Origin: Natronorubrum thiooxidans
Lineage (GTDB): Archaea; Halobacteriota; Halobacteria; Halobacteriales; Natrialbaceae
NCBI RefSeq assembly: GCF_900156475.1
Contig: NZ_FTNR01000021.1
Span: 1-34,518 of the forward strand
Direction of reading: 5' to 3'
Length of the DNA: 34,518 nt
The first letter of the stretch is position 1, and each line of letters begins with the position of its first letter. The translations under genes were made by a program, and so were the position numbers. Positions 9,769 to 16,327 of the stretch are shown here, piece after piece. The notes below the pieces were generated by a model. That model was not told the DNA's origin. It made no database searches and saw nothing but the letters and a program-made list of their open reading frames with translations.

Positions 9769-10263
9769 TCACTCGTAGTCGATGACGACCTCGTCCCCGA
9801 CGCCGATGCCAGTTTCGTCGGCGTAGCCACGTGGCACCTCGAGGACCCACTTCGCCTGCCCGGTGTACTCGAGGTCGTTGCCGTCCTCGTCGGGCTCGGG
9901 CGCGCGGGCGTGTTCGATCGTCGTGATCTCGCCGTCGGCACCGATGAAGATGATGTCGATGTCGAAGGCCATCTCGCGCATGACGTAGGTGCGTTCGGCT
10001 TCACTCGAGTGAACGAACAGCATCCCTTTGCCGTCCTCGAGCGACTCGTGATCGCTCAGGCCGGTGTAGCGCTCGGCTTGCGTGTCGGCGACCTCGACGT
10101 CGATCGCGGCCAGCTCGTCGCCGGTGTCGCCGTCGAGGACTCGTACGTCGGCTTGCGATTCCGCCCACGGCGGGGTCACGATCCCGAGCTGGAGAACGAG
10201 CAGTCCAATCAGTGAAACGGCGAGAGCGGCCACCAGCACCGACCAGGCGCGCTCGAGGGCCAT
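9769..10263 (-). CDS. DUF192 family protein with N-terminal membrane anchor
   Basis: This 164-residue protein has residues of about 6-30 as one hydrophobic helix (VLVAALAVSLIGLLVLQLGIV), so the protein is probably anchored outside the membrane. The rest is a DUF192 beta-barrel: ERYTGLSDHESLEDGKGMLFV, the family's central MxFxxxxIDIIFIG variant (MAFDIDIIFIGADGEI), and the closing AKWVLEVPRGYADE. DUF192 structures are small barrels of unknown function, exported or membrane-anchored in many archaea. It lies 70 bp upstream of the ABC exporter on the same strand, so the two could share a transcript. Confidence 0.9.
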   Translation of the reverse strand: MALERAWSVLVAALAVSLIGLLVLQLGIVTPPWAESQADVRVLDGDTGDELAAIDVEVADTQAERYTGLSDHESLEDGKGMLFVHSSEAERTYVMREMAFDIDIIFIGADGEITTIEHARAPEPDEDGNDLEYTGQAKWVLEVPRGYADETGIGVGDEVVIDYE

Positions 10264-10324
10264 GTCAACTCCTCCGACGCGAGAAAGTAAAGGTTATTCG
10301 GACGGGGTGACTGTGTCCGAATGC

Positions 10325-10398
10325 GGGCTCGTGGTCTAGTTGGTCATGACGCGGCCTTTACAAGGCCGAGGTCGGTGGTTCGAACCCGCCCGAGCCCA
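10325..10398 (+). tRNA. tRNA-Val (anticodon TAC)
   Basis: This is a complete 74-nt cloverleaf. Acceptor GGGCTCG pairs with CGAGCCC, with discriminator A. There is a D arm with the GTCTAGTTGG loop. Anticodon stem CGGCC/GGCCG encloses the loop TTTACAA, giving anticodon TAC. T stem GGTGG/CCGCC encloses TTCGAAC. CCA is not encoded, as usual in haloarchaea. A weak TATA-like AGGTTATTCG lies about 29 bp upstream. Confidence 0.96.
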
Positions 10399-10558
10399 CT
10401 TCCTGCTGCGAGCAATATCGCGAGCAGCAGGTATGTGGAACGAGCGGTGGATTCGAACCCTATCAGTCGCGCGCAGCGAAGCGAGCACGTCTGATTTCGG
10501 TTCGAACCCGTCCGAGCCCATTTCTACCACGAACAATTCGTGAGCGGCAGTCTATCGC
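10399..10558 (+). repeat. tRNA-Val trailer with duplicated tRNA 3' end
   Basis: Bases 10499-10520 repeat the last 22 bases of tRNA-Val (10377-10398) with a single C-to-T change, 122 bp downstream. Both copies are followed by related trailers that can form hairpins (CTGCTGC...GCAGCAG at about 10403-10430; CACGAA-CAA-TTCGTG at about 10528-10542). Between them lies an inverted T-arm copy GGATTCGAACC (10449-10459), and a TCAG...CTGA hairpin around GCGAAGCGAGC. The arrangement recurs behind tRNA-Phe and tRNA-His in this window. It could be the scar of a small integrated element or a processed trailer RNA. Confidence 0.6.
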
Positions 10559-10560
10559 TT

Positions 10561-11007
10561 GGCGACGAGATCAAGCCACTGTGACGACCAGATCCACGCC
10601 GACGGCGATGGTCGATCGGACTCCATCGCAGCGATTCGAACGCCGACGACACCGGTACTCGAGTGTGGGTGCCACTCCTCCGGGACAGGTGCGGGCCGGA
10701 ACGCCTCATCAACTCGAGAGTTACACATTGTTCTCGTCGGTCTCGTTGTGGTGGTGCCCAATAGTTACGGAGCCGCTGAACCGGTCACGTTAGCAGTCGC
10801 CGACAGCGGTGATCGTACGTTTGGCTGACAAATACGGCTACTCGTGATTAGGATACCACGCGCCAGTAACTCGAGGATACGCCGTCGGTAACTGCTAGTG
10901 AATCGTCAGAATCGCGCACGTGGTGTGTAGATCGTCACCACCGGCGAGTCTCGTTCGAGCCGGCCGGACGACACCACACCTGGGGAATCCCATCAACACA
11001 GGCGTCG
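10561..11007. other. Gene-free interval
   Basis: I see no gene in these roughly 450 bp. Short open frames on both strands lack coding-like composition, family resemblance and plausible promoters. The stretch lies between the tRNA-Val trailer and the stop codon of a minus-strand regulator, and may be decayed sequence. Confidence 0.4.
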
Positions 11008-11454
11008 TCAGTGTTTGAGTCGGGCAACGTTTTCTCGGATCTGTCCCAGCAGTCCGTCGCCGGATTCGGTCTCGAGGGCGGCATGCAGCGTCGAGTTCTC
11101 TGGTTCGTCCTTGACCACGACGCGGAGGTACGGCTCGAGCTGTGTGAAGTTATCCGAGAGGACGACGGTGTGGTTGTCCTCGTCGTGGTCGACGACACCC
11201 GCATCGGCCAGTTTCGGCACGTGACACTGCACGGAGGAGACGTAGACGCTTTTATACTCGTTTTTTGCGACCTCGTCCGGTGGGACGTCGAGTTCCCAGC
11301 CGGCGACCTGCTCGGCCAGCGTCGACAGTTCGATCGGGTCGTCCCGTCCACGAAGCGCGTAGAGAAGGTATCGTCGCCGACGGTTTGCCAGCAACTCGAG
11401 GATCGTGTCTGCAGAGAGTTCTTGCACGTCTCGATCCGAGGTAAGTCCTTGCAT
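11008..11454 (-). CDS. Haloarchaeal HTH regulator (DUF7344-like)
   Basis: This 148-residue protein has an N-terminal winged helix-turn-helix of the type abundant in haloarchaea. It shows LSADTILELLANRRRRYLLYALRG (the 'NxRRRxLLxxL' opening), then PIELSTLAEQVAGWE, the tolerance loop with a KNEYKSVYVSSVQCHVPKLADAGVVDHDED recognition helix and wing, and VLSDNFTQLEPYL. The C-terminal 35 residues are a variable dimerisation or effector tail. It probably represses or activates transcription, and the target is unknown. It is divergent from tRNA-Phe, with about 220 bp between them. ATG 11454 is the family start. Confidence 0.85.
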   Translation of the reverse strand: MQGLTSDRDVQELSADTILELLANRRRRYLLYALRGRDDPIELSTLAEQVAGWELDVPPDEVAKNEYKSVYVSSVQCHVPKLADAGVVDHDEDNHTVVLSDNFTQLEPYLRVVVKDEPENSTLHAALETESGDGLLGQIRENVARLKH

Positions 11455-11647
11455 AACACAATATTACCCGCCAGACCGCAAAAGGGTGTCTTGAATATCT
11501 ACAAATCCAACAGACGGCGATCAACGGTTGATATACGCGAGTGTATCCTTCCCGTTACTTCGGATTGCTGCTCCTACTTGGGGGGCTACTGGGCGACTCG
11601 AGTACGACTGTGGTACGCACACTCATAGCGCCGCTGTTCCGAAATCC

Positions 11648-11657
11648 TTTTTTATAC
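11648..11657 (+). promoter_or_regulatory. TATA box of tRNA-Phe
   Basis: TTTTTTATAC is centred about 26 bp before the first base of tRNA-Phe, the canonical archaeal TATA position. It stands out as a T-rich island in a high-GC region. Confidence 0.6.
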
Positions 11658-11678
11658 CATCGACAGAGATAGAAGTGC

Positions 11679-11752
11679 GCCGCCTTAGCTCAGACTGGGA
11701 GAGCACTCGACTGAAGATCGAGCTGTCCCCGGTTCAAATCCGGGAGGCGGCA
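11679..11752 (+). tRNA. tRNA-Phe (anticodon GAA)
   Basis: This is a complete 74-nt cloverleaf. Acceptor GCCGCCT pairs with AGGCGGC, with discriminator A. The D arm contains AGCTCAGACTGGGAGAGC. Anticodon stem CTCGA/TCGAG encloses CTGAAGA, giving anticodon GAA. T stem CCCGG/CCGGG encloses TTCAAAT. There is no encoded CCA and no intron. A strong TATA box precedes it at normal distance. Confidence 0.97.
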
Positions 11753-11905
11753 TACCTTTTCCACGATGCAATTCGCCGAGCTGAAAGTATTCCCCGATTG
11801 GATTTGAACGAGAGAAGACACAGCGCGAGCGAAGCGAGCGACCGTCTTCGCGTGGTTCAAATCCGGGACGACATTTCTGCTCCGAGCAAACTCCCGAGCA
11901 GACAT
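11753..11905 (+). repeat. tRNA-Phe trailer with inverted and direct T-arm copies
   Basis: GGTTCAAATCCGGGA at 11854-11868 repeats tRNA-Phe bases 11731-11745 exactly, 123 bp downstream. GGATTTGAAC (11800-11809) is the perfect inverse complement of GTTCAAATCC (11855-11864). Inside that pair GAAGAC (11814-11819) matches GTCTTC (11844-11849). The result is a 65-base stem-loop whose arms are sense and antisense to the tRNA T arm, capped by a GCGAGCGAAGCGAGC loop. This is the same architecture as behind tRNA-Val. No protein gene is present. Confidence 0.65.
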
Positions 11906-11999
11906 CTATTCGAACGTATTTGAATCACGGAGGTGCTTCGTCCCCATCTAAAACGGAGAGCCTCGAGATTACTCGTGGCGTGTGCGTCTGTCCATGGCA

Positions 12000-12734
12000 T
12001 CAGAGCCACTCACTGACGGTATCGCCGCTGAGAACTTCGGGGATGACGACTTCGTCAGCGCCGGCGCGCCGGGCGACGGACTCGTACATTTCGTCGCCAA
12101 CGCGGACAATCACCCGCAGGTTCGGCGAGAGTTGACTCGCCGTGATGGCGATTTGGATGTTCGCGTTCGAGTCGTCGATGGCTCCGATGAGCGTCGCCGC
12201 TGTCGTGATGTTAGCCCGCTCGAGGACGTCCTCGCGGCGGCCGTCGCCCTGGATGGCGAGTGTCTCTTCACCGATGCGGTCGAATTCGGCTTGGTCGAGT
12301 TCGATTATCAAGACGTCGTGGCCGTCATCGCGCAGTTGCGCGGCGAGGGTGCGCCCGAAGATCCCGTACCCGCAGATGATGACGTGATCCGATAGGTCCT
12401 CGATCTTTCGTTCCGTTTGCATGTGTTTGAGTTCCTCCGTAATCTGACCGCCGAAGGCTGCCGACAGGACCGTCTCGCCGATCCACAGGCTCGAGAGGAT
12501 GATCCCGATCCGCACCGCGACCGCGAAGGCTTTCGTCACCTGCTCGGGACCGGCATGGTTCTGAAAGTGCAACTCGACACTCGTCAAATCAACCAGCCAA
12601 AATGTCGCCTCCACCAACCCGACCCCTGTGAGCAGCACGTATCCGATGATCCCGACCGTGGTGACGGTCACGAGGGCGAGAATTGGTCTAACGGCGCGGC
12701 CCAGAATCGGTCGATTCGACAACGGGGTGGCCAT
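12000..12734 (-). CDS. NAD-binding (TrkA-N/RCK) membrane protein, channel-like
   Basis: This 244-residue protein has two N-terminal membrane helices (about 14-37 and 66-92) followed by a cytosolic RCK/TrkA-N Rossmann domain. The latter opens with DHVIICGYGIFGRTLAAQL (GxGxxG, about residues 115-133), IIELD and QGDGRREDVLERANI. This is the layout of two-helix potassium channels with an RCK regulator. However, the segment between the helices, TFWLVDLTSVELHFQNHAG, has no TVGYGD selectivity filter. It may therefore be a sensor or a non-channel relative. It closes with RRAGADEVVIPEVLSGDTVSEWL. It is monocistronic and convergent with the tRNA-Phe trailer. Confidence 0.85.
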   Translation of the reverse strand: MATPLSNRPILGRAVRPILALVTVTTVGIIGYVLLTGVGLVEATFWLVDLTSVELHFQNHAGPEQVTKAFAVAVRIGIILSSLWIGETVLSAAFGGQITEELKHMQTERKIEDLSDHVIICGYGIFGRTLAAQLRDDGHDVLIIELDQAEFDRIGEETLAIQGDGRREDVLERANITTAATLIGAIDDSNANIQIAITASQLSPNLRVIVRVGDEMYESVARRAGADEVVIPEVLSGDTVSEWL

Positions 12735-12884
12735 GCCTTAGATCGTGCTCTCTCTTGGTTCGAGAACGACAAAAGCCTCCGACCGAACTGGTAAGGGACT
12801 ACGTGACTGGACAGTCGATTTTCCGTGACGCGACCGTTCAGTTGAACTAGACTGAACGTCTGTGAGCGAAGCGAGCAGGTTCTC

Positions 12885-12966
12885 ATACGGACTGCTGTCG
12901 TCAATTCCCGCCGATCACCGACCCCGTCTCTGGTGATCGGCGGGAACTCGGTACAGCAGACCGTAT
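12885..12966. repeat. Large imperfect stem-loop (82 nt)
   Basis: The core is a perfect 15-bp inverted repeat, TTCCCGCCGATCACC (12905-12919) with GGTGATCGGCGGGAA (12932-12946), around a 12-base loop. Outside it ATACGGACTGCTGT (12885-12898) pairs with ACAGCAGACCGTAT (12953-12966) with one mismatch, separated by small asymmetric bulges. The whole element reads equally from both strands. It sits in a gene-free 347-bp interval (12735-13081), about 115 bp past the stop of the zinc-ribbon gene. It could be a structured RNA, a bidirectional terminator or a small palindromic mobile element. Confidence 0.6.
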
Positions 12967-13081
12967 CAGGTGGAGATCACATTCGAGAGGTTGCAGACGG
13001 TTGCAACGAGCAACCGTGTGCCGGCTGCGTCGTGAGTCGTCCGGATTCCCGACCAACTCGAGCCCTGCGCCAAAGCGTGGA

Positions 13082-13372
13082 TCACAGTTTCGCTGTACAG
13101 CGATGACAGTACCTAAATCCCGGATCGTTCGCTGCACCACACTGACGACACGTCAGGTGTGGATGCCCGTCCGTCTCCTCCTCGAGGATACTGTGCGGGT
13201 CTCGGTTGGACGCCTCGTCGTCGGTGTCTCGTTTTAGCTCTCCGGCATTCCACTTCTGCCGTCGCTCGAGTCCCTCAACGAGAATGCGCTTGAGAACCGG
13301 GATACTAAGCCCCAACGCGAAGAGCAAGAGGATGATGACGATCGCTGTGTAGAGCTGTCCGGGAGTGACCAC
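13082..13372 (-). CDS. Membrane-anchored zinc-ribbon protein
   Basis: This is a 96-residue small protein. Residues of about 7-28 are one hydrophobic helix (LYTAIVIILLLFALGLSIPVL), followed by a basic, then acidic linker. The C-terminus is a treble-clef/zinc ribbon, CRQCGAANDPGFRYCHRC, with four cysteines in CxxC pairs. It is probably membrane-tethered with the zinc finger in the cytoplasm. Haloarchaea encode many such proteins with undetermined roles. Translation starts with GTG at 13372. A palindromic TATA box is 35-45 bp upstream, so the start is plausible. Confidence 0.75.
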   Translation of the reverse strand: MVTPGQLYTAIVIILLLFALGLSIPVLKRILVEGLERRQKWNAGELKRDTDDEASNRDPHSILEEETDGHPHLTCRQCGAANDPGFRYCHRCTAKL

Positions 13373-13404
13373 ACGATATCTACGGTCGCTACCCGTTTAG
13401 GCCA

Positions 13405-13422
13405 TGTGTGTATATAACACAC
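13405..13422 (-). promoter_or_regulatory. Palindromic TATA promoter
   Basis: The stretch TGTGTGTATATAACACAC is nearly palindromic around a TATATA core. It lies about 40 bp upstream of the zinc-ribbon gene on the minus strand and about 115 bp upstream of the aldo/keto reductase on the plus strand, so it might serve either direction. The flanking GTGT/ACAC arms could also be a regulator site. Confidence 0.45.
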
Positions 13423-13532
13423 TGTTTCAAAAACGCTCGGCCGTCACTGACCGTCGAGAAACGGTTCGGAGGGCGACGTGTCTTGGCGGCTGAACGGCCA
13501 ACGATTATTCTGCTCTGTCAAGTATACCGTCC

Positions 13533-14393
13533 ATGAGCAGTTCGACGATCGAAAACGAAAGCGAGACGTTCGAACTCGGCGAGACGACTGTCCACCGACT
13601 GGGATTCGGCGCAATGCGTCTCTGTGGTGAGGAGATTATCGGGCCGCCAACGGACGAGGAAGCCGCGCTCGAGGTCCTCCAGCGGGCGGTCGACTGTGGC
13701 GTCGACTTCATCGATACGGCCGACTCCTACGGGCCCGGCGTCAGTGAACGTCTCATCGGCGAGGCGATCGGCGACCGCGAGGACGTCCTTGTCGCGACCA
13801 AAGCAGGGCTGTTGCGCAACCGTGAGGGCGAGTGGATCGCCCACGGCAAACCGGCATACATCCGGAATCAGGTGCTTACCTCTCTCGATCGGTTGCGAAC
13901 CGACAGTATCGACCTCTACCAGTTCCATCGTCCCGATCCGGACACGCCCTTCGAAGACTCCGTCCAGACGTTCGCCGAACTCAAAGACGACGGCCTCGTC
14001 GAGCAGGTCGGACTCAGTAACGTCTCCGTCGAGCAACTCGAGATCGCCCGCGAACACGTCGAAGTCGCCACGGTCCAGAACCGGTACAACCTCGGCGACC
14101 GATCGAACAGAGCGGTCCTCGAAGCCTGTGCGGAGCACGATATCGGCTTCATGCCGTGGGCCCCGATCAATGGTGCTGACCTCGACACCCATGGCGACCT
14201 CCTCGACGACATCGCCGCCGATCACGACGCCAGCCGACGCCAGGTCGCCGTGGCGTGGCTCCTCGAGCGCTCGGACGTGATCCTTCCAATTCCGGGAACG
14301 TCGGATCTCGCTCATCTCGAGGCGAACGTTGCGGCCTCGCAGCTTTCGCTTGCTGACGGCGAGGTGCAACGGCTGACCGAGGCAGAAAGGTGA
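13533..14393 (+). CDS. Aldo/keto reductase
   Basis: This 286-residue TIM-barrel oxidoreductase uses NADPH to reduce aldehydes or ketones. The catalytic tetrad is visible: Asp 61 and Tyr 66 (FIDTADSYG), Lys 90 (LVATKAG) and His 132 (LYQFHRP). NADP-binding elements near the C-terminus are LPIPGTSDLAHLEANVAA and QLSLADGEVQRL. The protein is of the bacterial AKR12/13-like size class; the substrate cannot be told from sequence. It starts with ATG (MSSSTIENESETFELG), and TTCTGCTCTG rather than a clear TATA lies upstream. Its stop is two bases from the stop of a convergent small zinc-protein gene. Confidence 0.93.
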   Translation: MSSSTIENESETFELGETTVHRLGFGAMRLCGEEIIGPPTDEEAALEVLQRAVDCGVDFIDTADSYGPGVSERLIGEAIGDREDVLVATKAGLLRNREGEWIAHGKPAYIRNQVLTSLDRLRTDSIDLYQFHRPDPDTPFEDSVQTFAELKDDGLVEQVGLSNVSVEQLEIAREHVEVATVQNRYNLGDRSNRAVLEACAEHDIGFMPWAPINGADLDTHGDLLDDIAADHDASRRQVAVAWLLERSDVILPIPGTSDLAHLEANVAASQLSLADGEVQRLTEAER

Positions 14394-14395
14394 GC

Positions 14396-14563
14396 TCACT
14401 CACCGACGTAGATGGTCCGCAGTCGCGAGCCACAGTTTGAACAACACAGCGTCTGCCACTTCGTTGGATCTAAGCCACCCATCGTTTTTATGCGGCGGGC
14501 GTCCTCGAACGCCACCGTGGTTCCACAGGCTGCACATTCGAACGGGCCATCCGTGTCTGGCAT
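14396..14563 (-). CDS. Small zinc-finger protein (55 residues)
   Basis: This short frame runs from ATG 14563 to TGA 14396. It begins MPDTDGPFECAACGTTVAFE and contains two cysteine pairs, C10-x2-C13 (CAAC) and C41-x2-C44 (CSNC, with an extra Cys 40). It ends LRTIYVGE. This is the composition of haloarchaeal zinc-finger micro-proteins, several of which have been shown elsewhere to affect biofilm, motility or stress phenotypes. It is convergent with the aldo/keto reductase with two bases between the stops, and about 130 bp from the divergent alpha/beta hydrolase. It is short enough to be missed by length cut-offs. Coding is supported by the spaced CxxC pairs and the tight packing. Confidence 0.72.
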   Translation of the reverse strand: MPDTDGPFECAACGTTVAFEDARRIKTMGGLDPTKWQTLCCSNCGSRLRTIYVGE

Positions 14564-14692
14564 CGGGCAACCGTACGGCTGGAACGATAATGGGTGTGTC
14601 TGCGACGTGCGCCCGCTCGAGGCTGGTCGACCTGATCGGGTCGAGGCGGGCTAGACCGAAGAGTAAACTAGTTTTGTGTGTATTGGTGGCAT

Positions 14693-15547
14693 ATGTCTGT
14701 CGACGAACTTGAGGCTATCGAGCATGGACTGGCACGTGTCAACGACGTCAAACTGCACTACGTGACCGCTGGCGAGGGGCCACCGCTGGTCTTGTTGCAT
14801 GGCTGGCCCCAGACGTGGTACGAGTGGCGTAACGTCATCCCTCACCTCGCGACCGACTACACTGTTATTGCGCCGGATCTGCGCGGAATGGGCGACTCGT
14901 CGGTTCCCGCGACGGGGTACGACAAAGACACCGTTGCGACCGACGTTCGCGAACTCGTCTCTCATCTCGGATTCGACGACGAGCCGGTCGCACTCGTCGG
15001 CCACGACTGGGGCATGCCAACGGCGTACGCCTACGCGGCTCAGTATCGCGACGACGTCGCAGCGCTTTGCGTTCTCGAGGCGGGCATTCCGGGTGTCAAC
15101 GAGGCGGATAAACGCCGGCTCTGGCACACACGCTTTCACAACGTTCCTGATCTGCCCGAACGACTCGTCGCCGGGCGCGAACGGCTGTATCTCTCGTGGT
15201 TCTACAAGAAAGGCGCGTACGATCCCAGTGCGATCGACGACGTGGCCCGCGACGAGTACGTCCGCTGTTACGCACAGACTGGCGGGTTACGCGGCGGCTT
15301 CGAGTACTATCGTGCCTACGACGACGACGTCGAGAACAACGCCGCCCACGCCGAGGAGCCACTCGAGATGCCGGTCCTCGCGCTCGGCGGTGCGGCTTCG
15401 TTTCGTGACCGGCCGATCAAAGATATGAACGCGGTCGCAACCGACGTCGACGGCGAGGTCGTCGACCGCGCCGGTCACTGGATTCCCGAGGAGCGACCGG
15501 CGTACTTCGTGGAGCGCTTGACTGGGTTTCTCGATGACGCGCTGTGA
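14693..15547 (+). CDS. Alpha/beta hydrolase (epoxide hydrolase-like)
   Basis: This 284-residue alpha/beta hydrolase has HGWPQTWYEW (36-45), the oxyanion motif HGxP characteristic of epoxide hydrolases and haloacetate/haloalkane dehalogenases. The nucleophile is Asp 105 in the elbow GHDWG (103-107), and His 262 in GHWIPEE is the catalytic base. The cap domain contains LYLSWFYKKGAYDPSAI and a Tyr-rich segment that may supply ring-opening tyrosines. An Asp nucleophile rules out a lipase or esterase. Epoxide hydrolase is the best guess, and a dehalogenase is the alternative. The ATG at 14693 follows a TATA-like GTATTGGTGG poorly; a GTG five codons earlier is less likely. Confidence 0.9.
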   Translation: MSVDELEAIEHGLARVNDVKLHYVTAGEGPPLVLLHGWPQTWYEWRNVIPHLATDYTVIAPDLRGMGDSSVPATGYDKDTVATDVRELVSHLGFDDEPVALVGHDWGMPTAYAYAAQYRDDVAALCVLEAGIPGVNEADKRRLWHTRFHNVPDLPERLVAGRERLYLSWFYKKGAYDPSAIDDVARDEYVRCYAQTGGLRGGFEYYRAYDDDVENNAAHAEEPLEMPVLALGGAASFRDRPIKDMNAVATDVDGEVVDRAGHWIPEERPAYFVERLTGFLDDAL

Positions 15548-15694
15548 GTTGTGGGCTCGAGACCGAACCCATGGTGATGGGAACCGGCTCGAGTGCGAGA
15601 ATCGGACCCGACTGCGAGATTCGCTACCGCTCGTCTCGCGTGGTTCGATCTCTCCCGGAACTATTCGCTCCTCACGTCCGTTCGTCGCAGAATA
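15548..15694 (-). repeat. tRNA-His trailer with duplicated T-arm
   Basis: Read on the minus strand, the bases after the tRNA-His-like gene repeat its T arm. GGGTCCGATTCTCGCAC (15609-15593) matches GGGTTCGATTCTCGCAC (15717-15701) with one change, 108 bp downstream. An inverted T-arm-like segment, GAGATCGAACCACG, lies between them together with a GAGCGGTAGCGAA motif. This is the third instance of the arrangement seen behind tRNA-Val and tRNA-Phe. There is no protein gene. Confidence 0.55.
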
Positions 15695-15767
15695 GTCCGG
15701 GTGCGAGAATCGAACCCGCGTCTCAGCCTCCACAAGGCCTCTGAAGGGCAGACTACCCAATTCTCGC
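15695..15767 (-). pseudogene. tRNA-His-like gene (GTG) with unpaired acceptor 5' strand
   Basis: Anticodon loop TTGTGGA, T arm GCGGG-TTCGATT-CTCGC, 3' acceptor strand ACCCGGA and discriminator C at position 73 are all as expected for tRNA-His. The 5' strand GCGAGAA does not pair with ACCCGGA, and the usual G(-1)TCCGGGT is missing. The D arm is shortened (GGGTAGTCTGCCC) and the anticodon stem AGGCC/GGCTG has a mismatch and a wobble. The 5' strand instead complements the T-arm strand TTCTCGC. I read this as a decayed or recombined copy; a functional but aberrant tRNA is possible if the genome has no other tRNA-His. Confidence 0.55.
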
Positions 15768-16139
15768 GTCGGATTCCTTCTCGTACCCGAACTTTCTCTG
15801 CGGAATCGGGGATACTGGCCGCGTCGAAGATCTTGAACCCTGTTTCCGCGTCGAGCGGTCGGAAGTCCCCACGCCGTCACAAAACAAGACATCTCGACGC
15901 GTCTCCATAAATCCCGGCGTCGGTTGCCTATTAGGGCGTACGAGAATTCTTGGCGGTCTAGTAGCTGAGTCGACTCAAAGGCGAAGATAGGAGAGCGGCT
16001 GGCCGAGAGGTAGTGGTCGATCAGTACAGACGAAGGCGTTACCGGAGCGGCTATCTACCTCTCTGATGGTTGCCAAACAAGCGTGCTGAACAGAGAGATT
16101 CTGTTCATCACTCTCTCCAGATGGGGTGAAACCGTTGCA
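15768..16139. other. Gene-free transition into accessory DNA
   Basis: I see no convincing gene in this 370-bp stretch. It contains a perfect 12-base palindrome TGAGTCGACTCA (15966-15977) and an eight-base inverted repeat AGAGGTAG/CTACCTCT (16006-16013 and 16055-16062). Sequence beyond it is visibly richer in A and T and uses fewer GC-ending codons than the genes to the left. The damaged tRNA-His is therefore a candidate left boundary of an inserted region. Confidence 0.4.
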
Positions 16140-16149
16140 TTTTTATCTA
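16140..16149 (+). promoter_or_regulatory. TATA box of antitoxin/GNAT operon
   Basis: TTTTTATCTA is centred about 25 bp upstream of ATG 16170, which predicts a leaderless transcript starting at the antitoxin's first codon. Confidence 0.55.
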
Positions 16150-16169
16150 ATACACACGTCGTCTCAGAC

Positions 16170-16316
16170 ATGGCATACCCGAAGCCGGTTCCCGCGTTCA
16201 CCCCTGATGCGTTCCGTGAGACGATGAACCGGGTCGAGGAGACGACAGTCCCTGACGAAGAGAAGGCCGCTGTTGACGAGCTTCGGGCGGAGATCCGAAG
16301 TGAATCCGAGGACTAG
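16170..16316 (+). CDS. Small antitoxin-like protein of a GNAT toxin pair
   Basis: This 48-residue protein starts MAYPKPVPAFTPDAFRE and ends in a charged helix (EEKAAVDELRAEIRSESED). I do not recognise a named family. Its size, its position 11 bp upstream of a TacT-like acetyltransferase gene on the same strand, and the shared promoter fit an antitoxin. It lacks an obvious ribbon-helix-helix segment, and the N-terminal Pro-rich part may instead be the toxin-binding arm. ATG 16170 was chosen because the TATA box fits it; an upstream in-frame ATG at 16083 would precede the promoter. Confidence 0.6.
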   Translation: MAYPKPVPAFTPDAFRETMNRVEETTVPDEEKAAVDELRAEIRSESED

Positions 16317-16327
16317 CGTCCTAATTG

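Noticed and set aside
9699-10004. Extended N-terminus for the ABC exporter
   Set aside because: The upstream residues are Ser/Arg/Thr-rich noise overlapping the DUF192 gene; the conserved start is the ATG at 9698.
10559-10828. Plus-strand 89-codon frame after tRNA-Val
   Set aside because: Codon use is not gene-like, no family resemblance and no promoter; more likely decayed intergenic DNA.
11690-11905. Minus-strand frame across tRNA-Phe and its trailer
   Set aside because: It runs through a certain tRNA, and the PDLNRG-like peptides are T-arm sequences read as protein.
15966-15977. 12-base palindrome TGAGTCGACTCA as an attachment site
   Set aside because: It contains a common SalI-type word, no second copy was noticed in the window, and it is too short to support alone.
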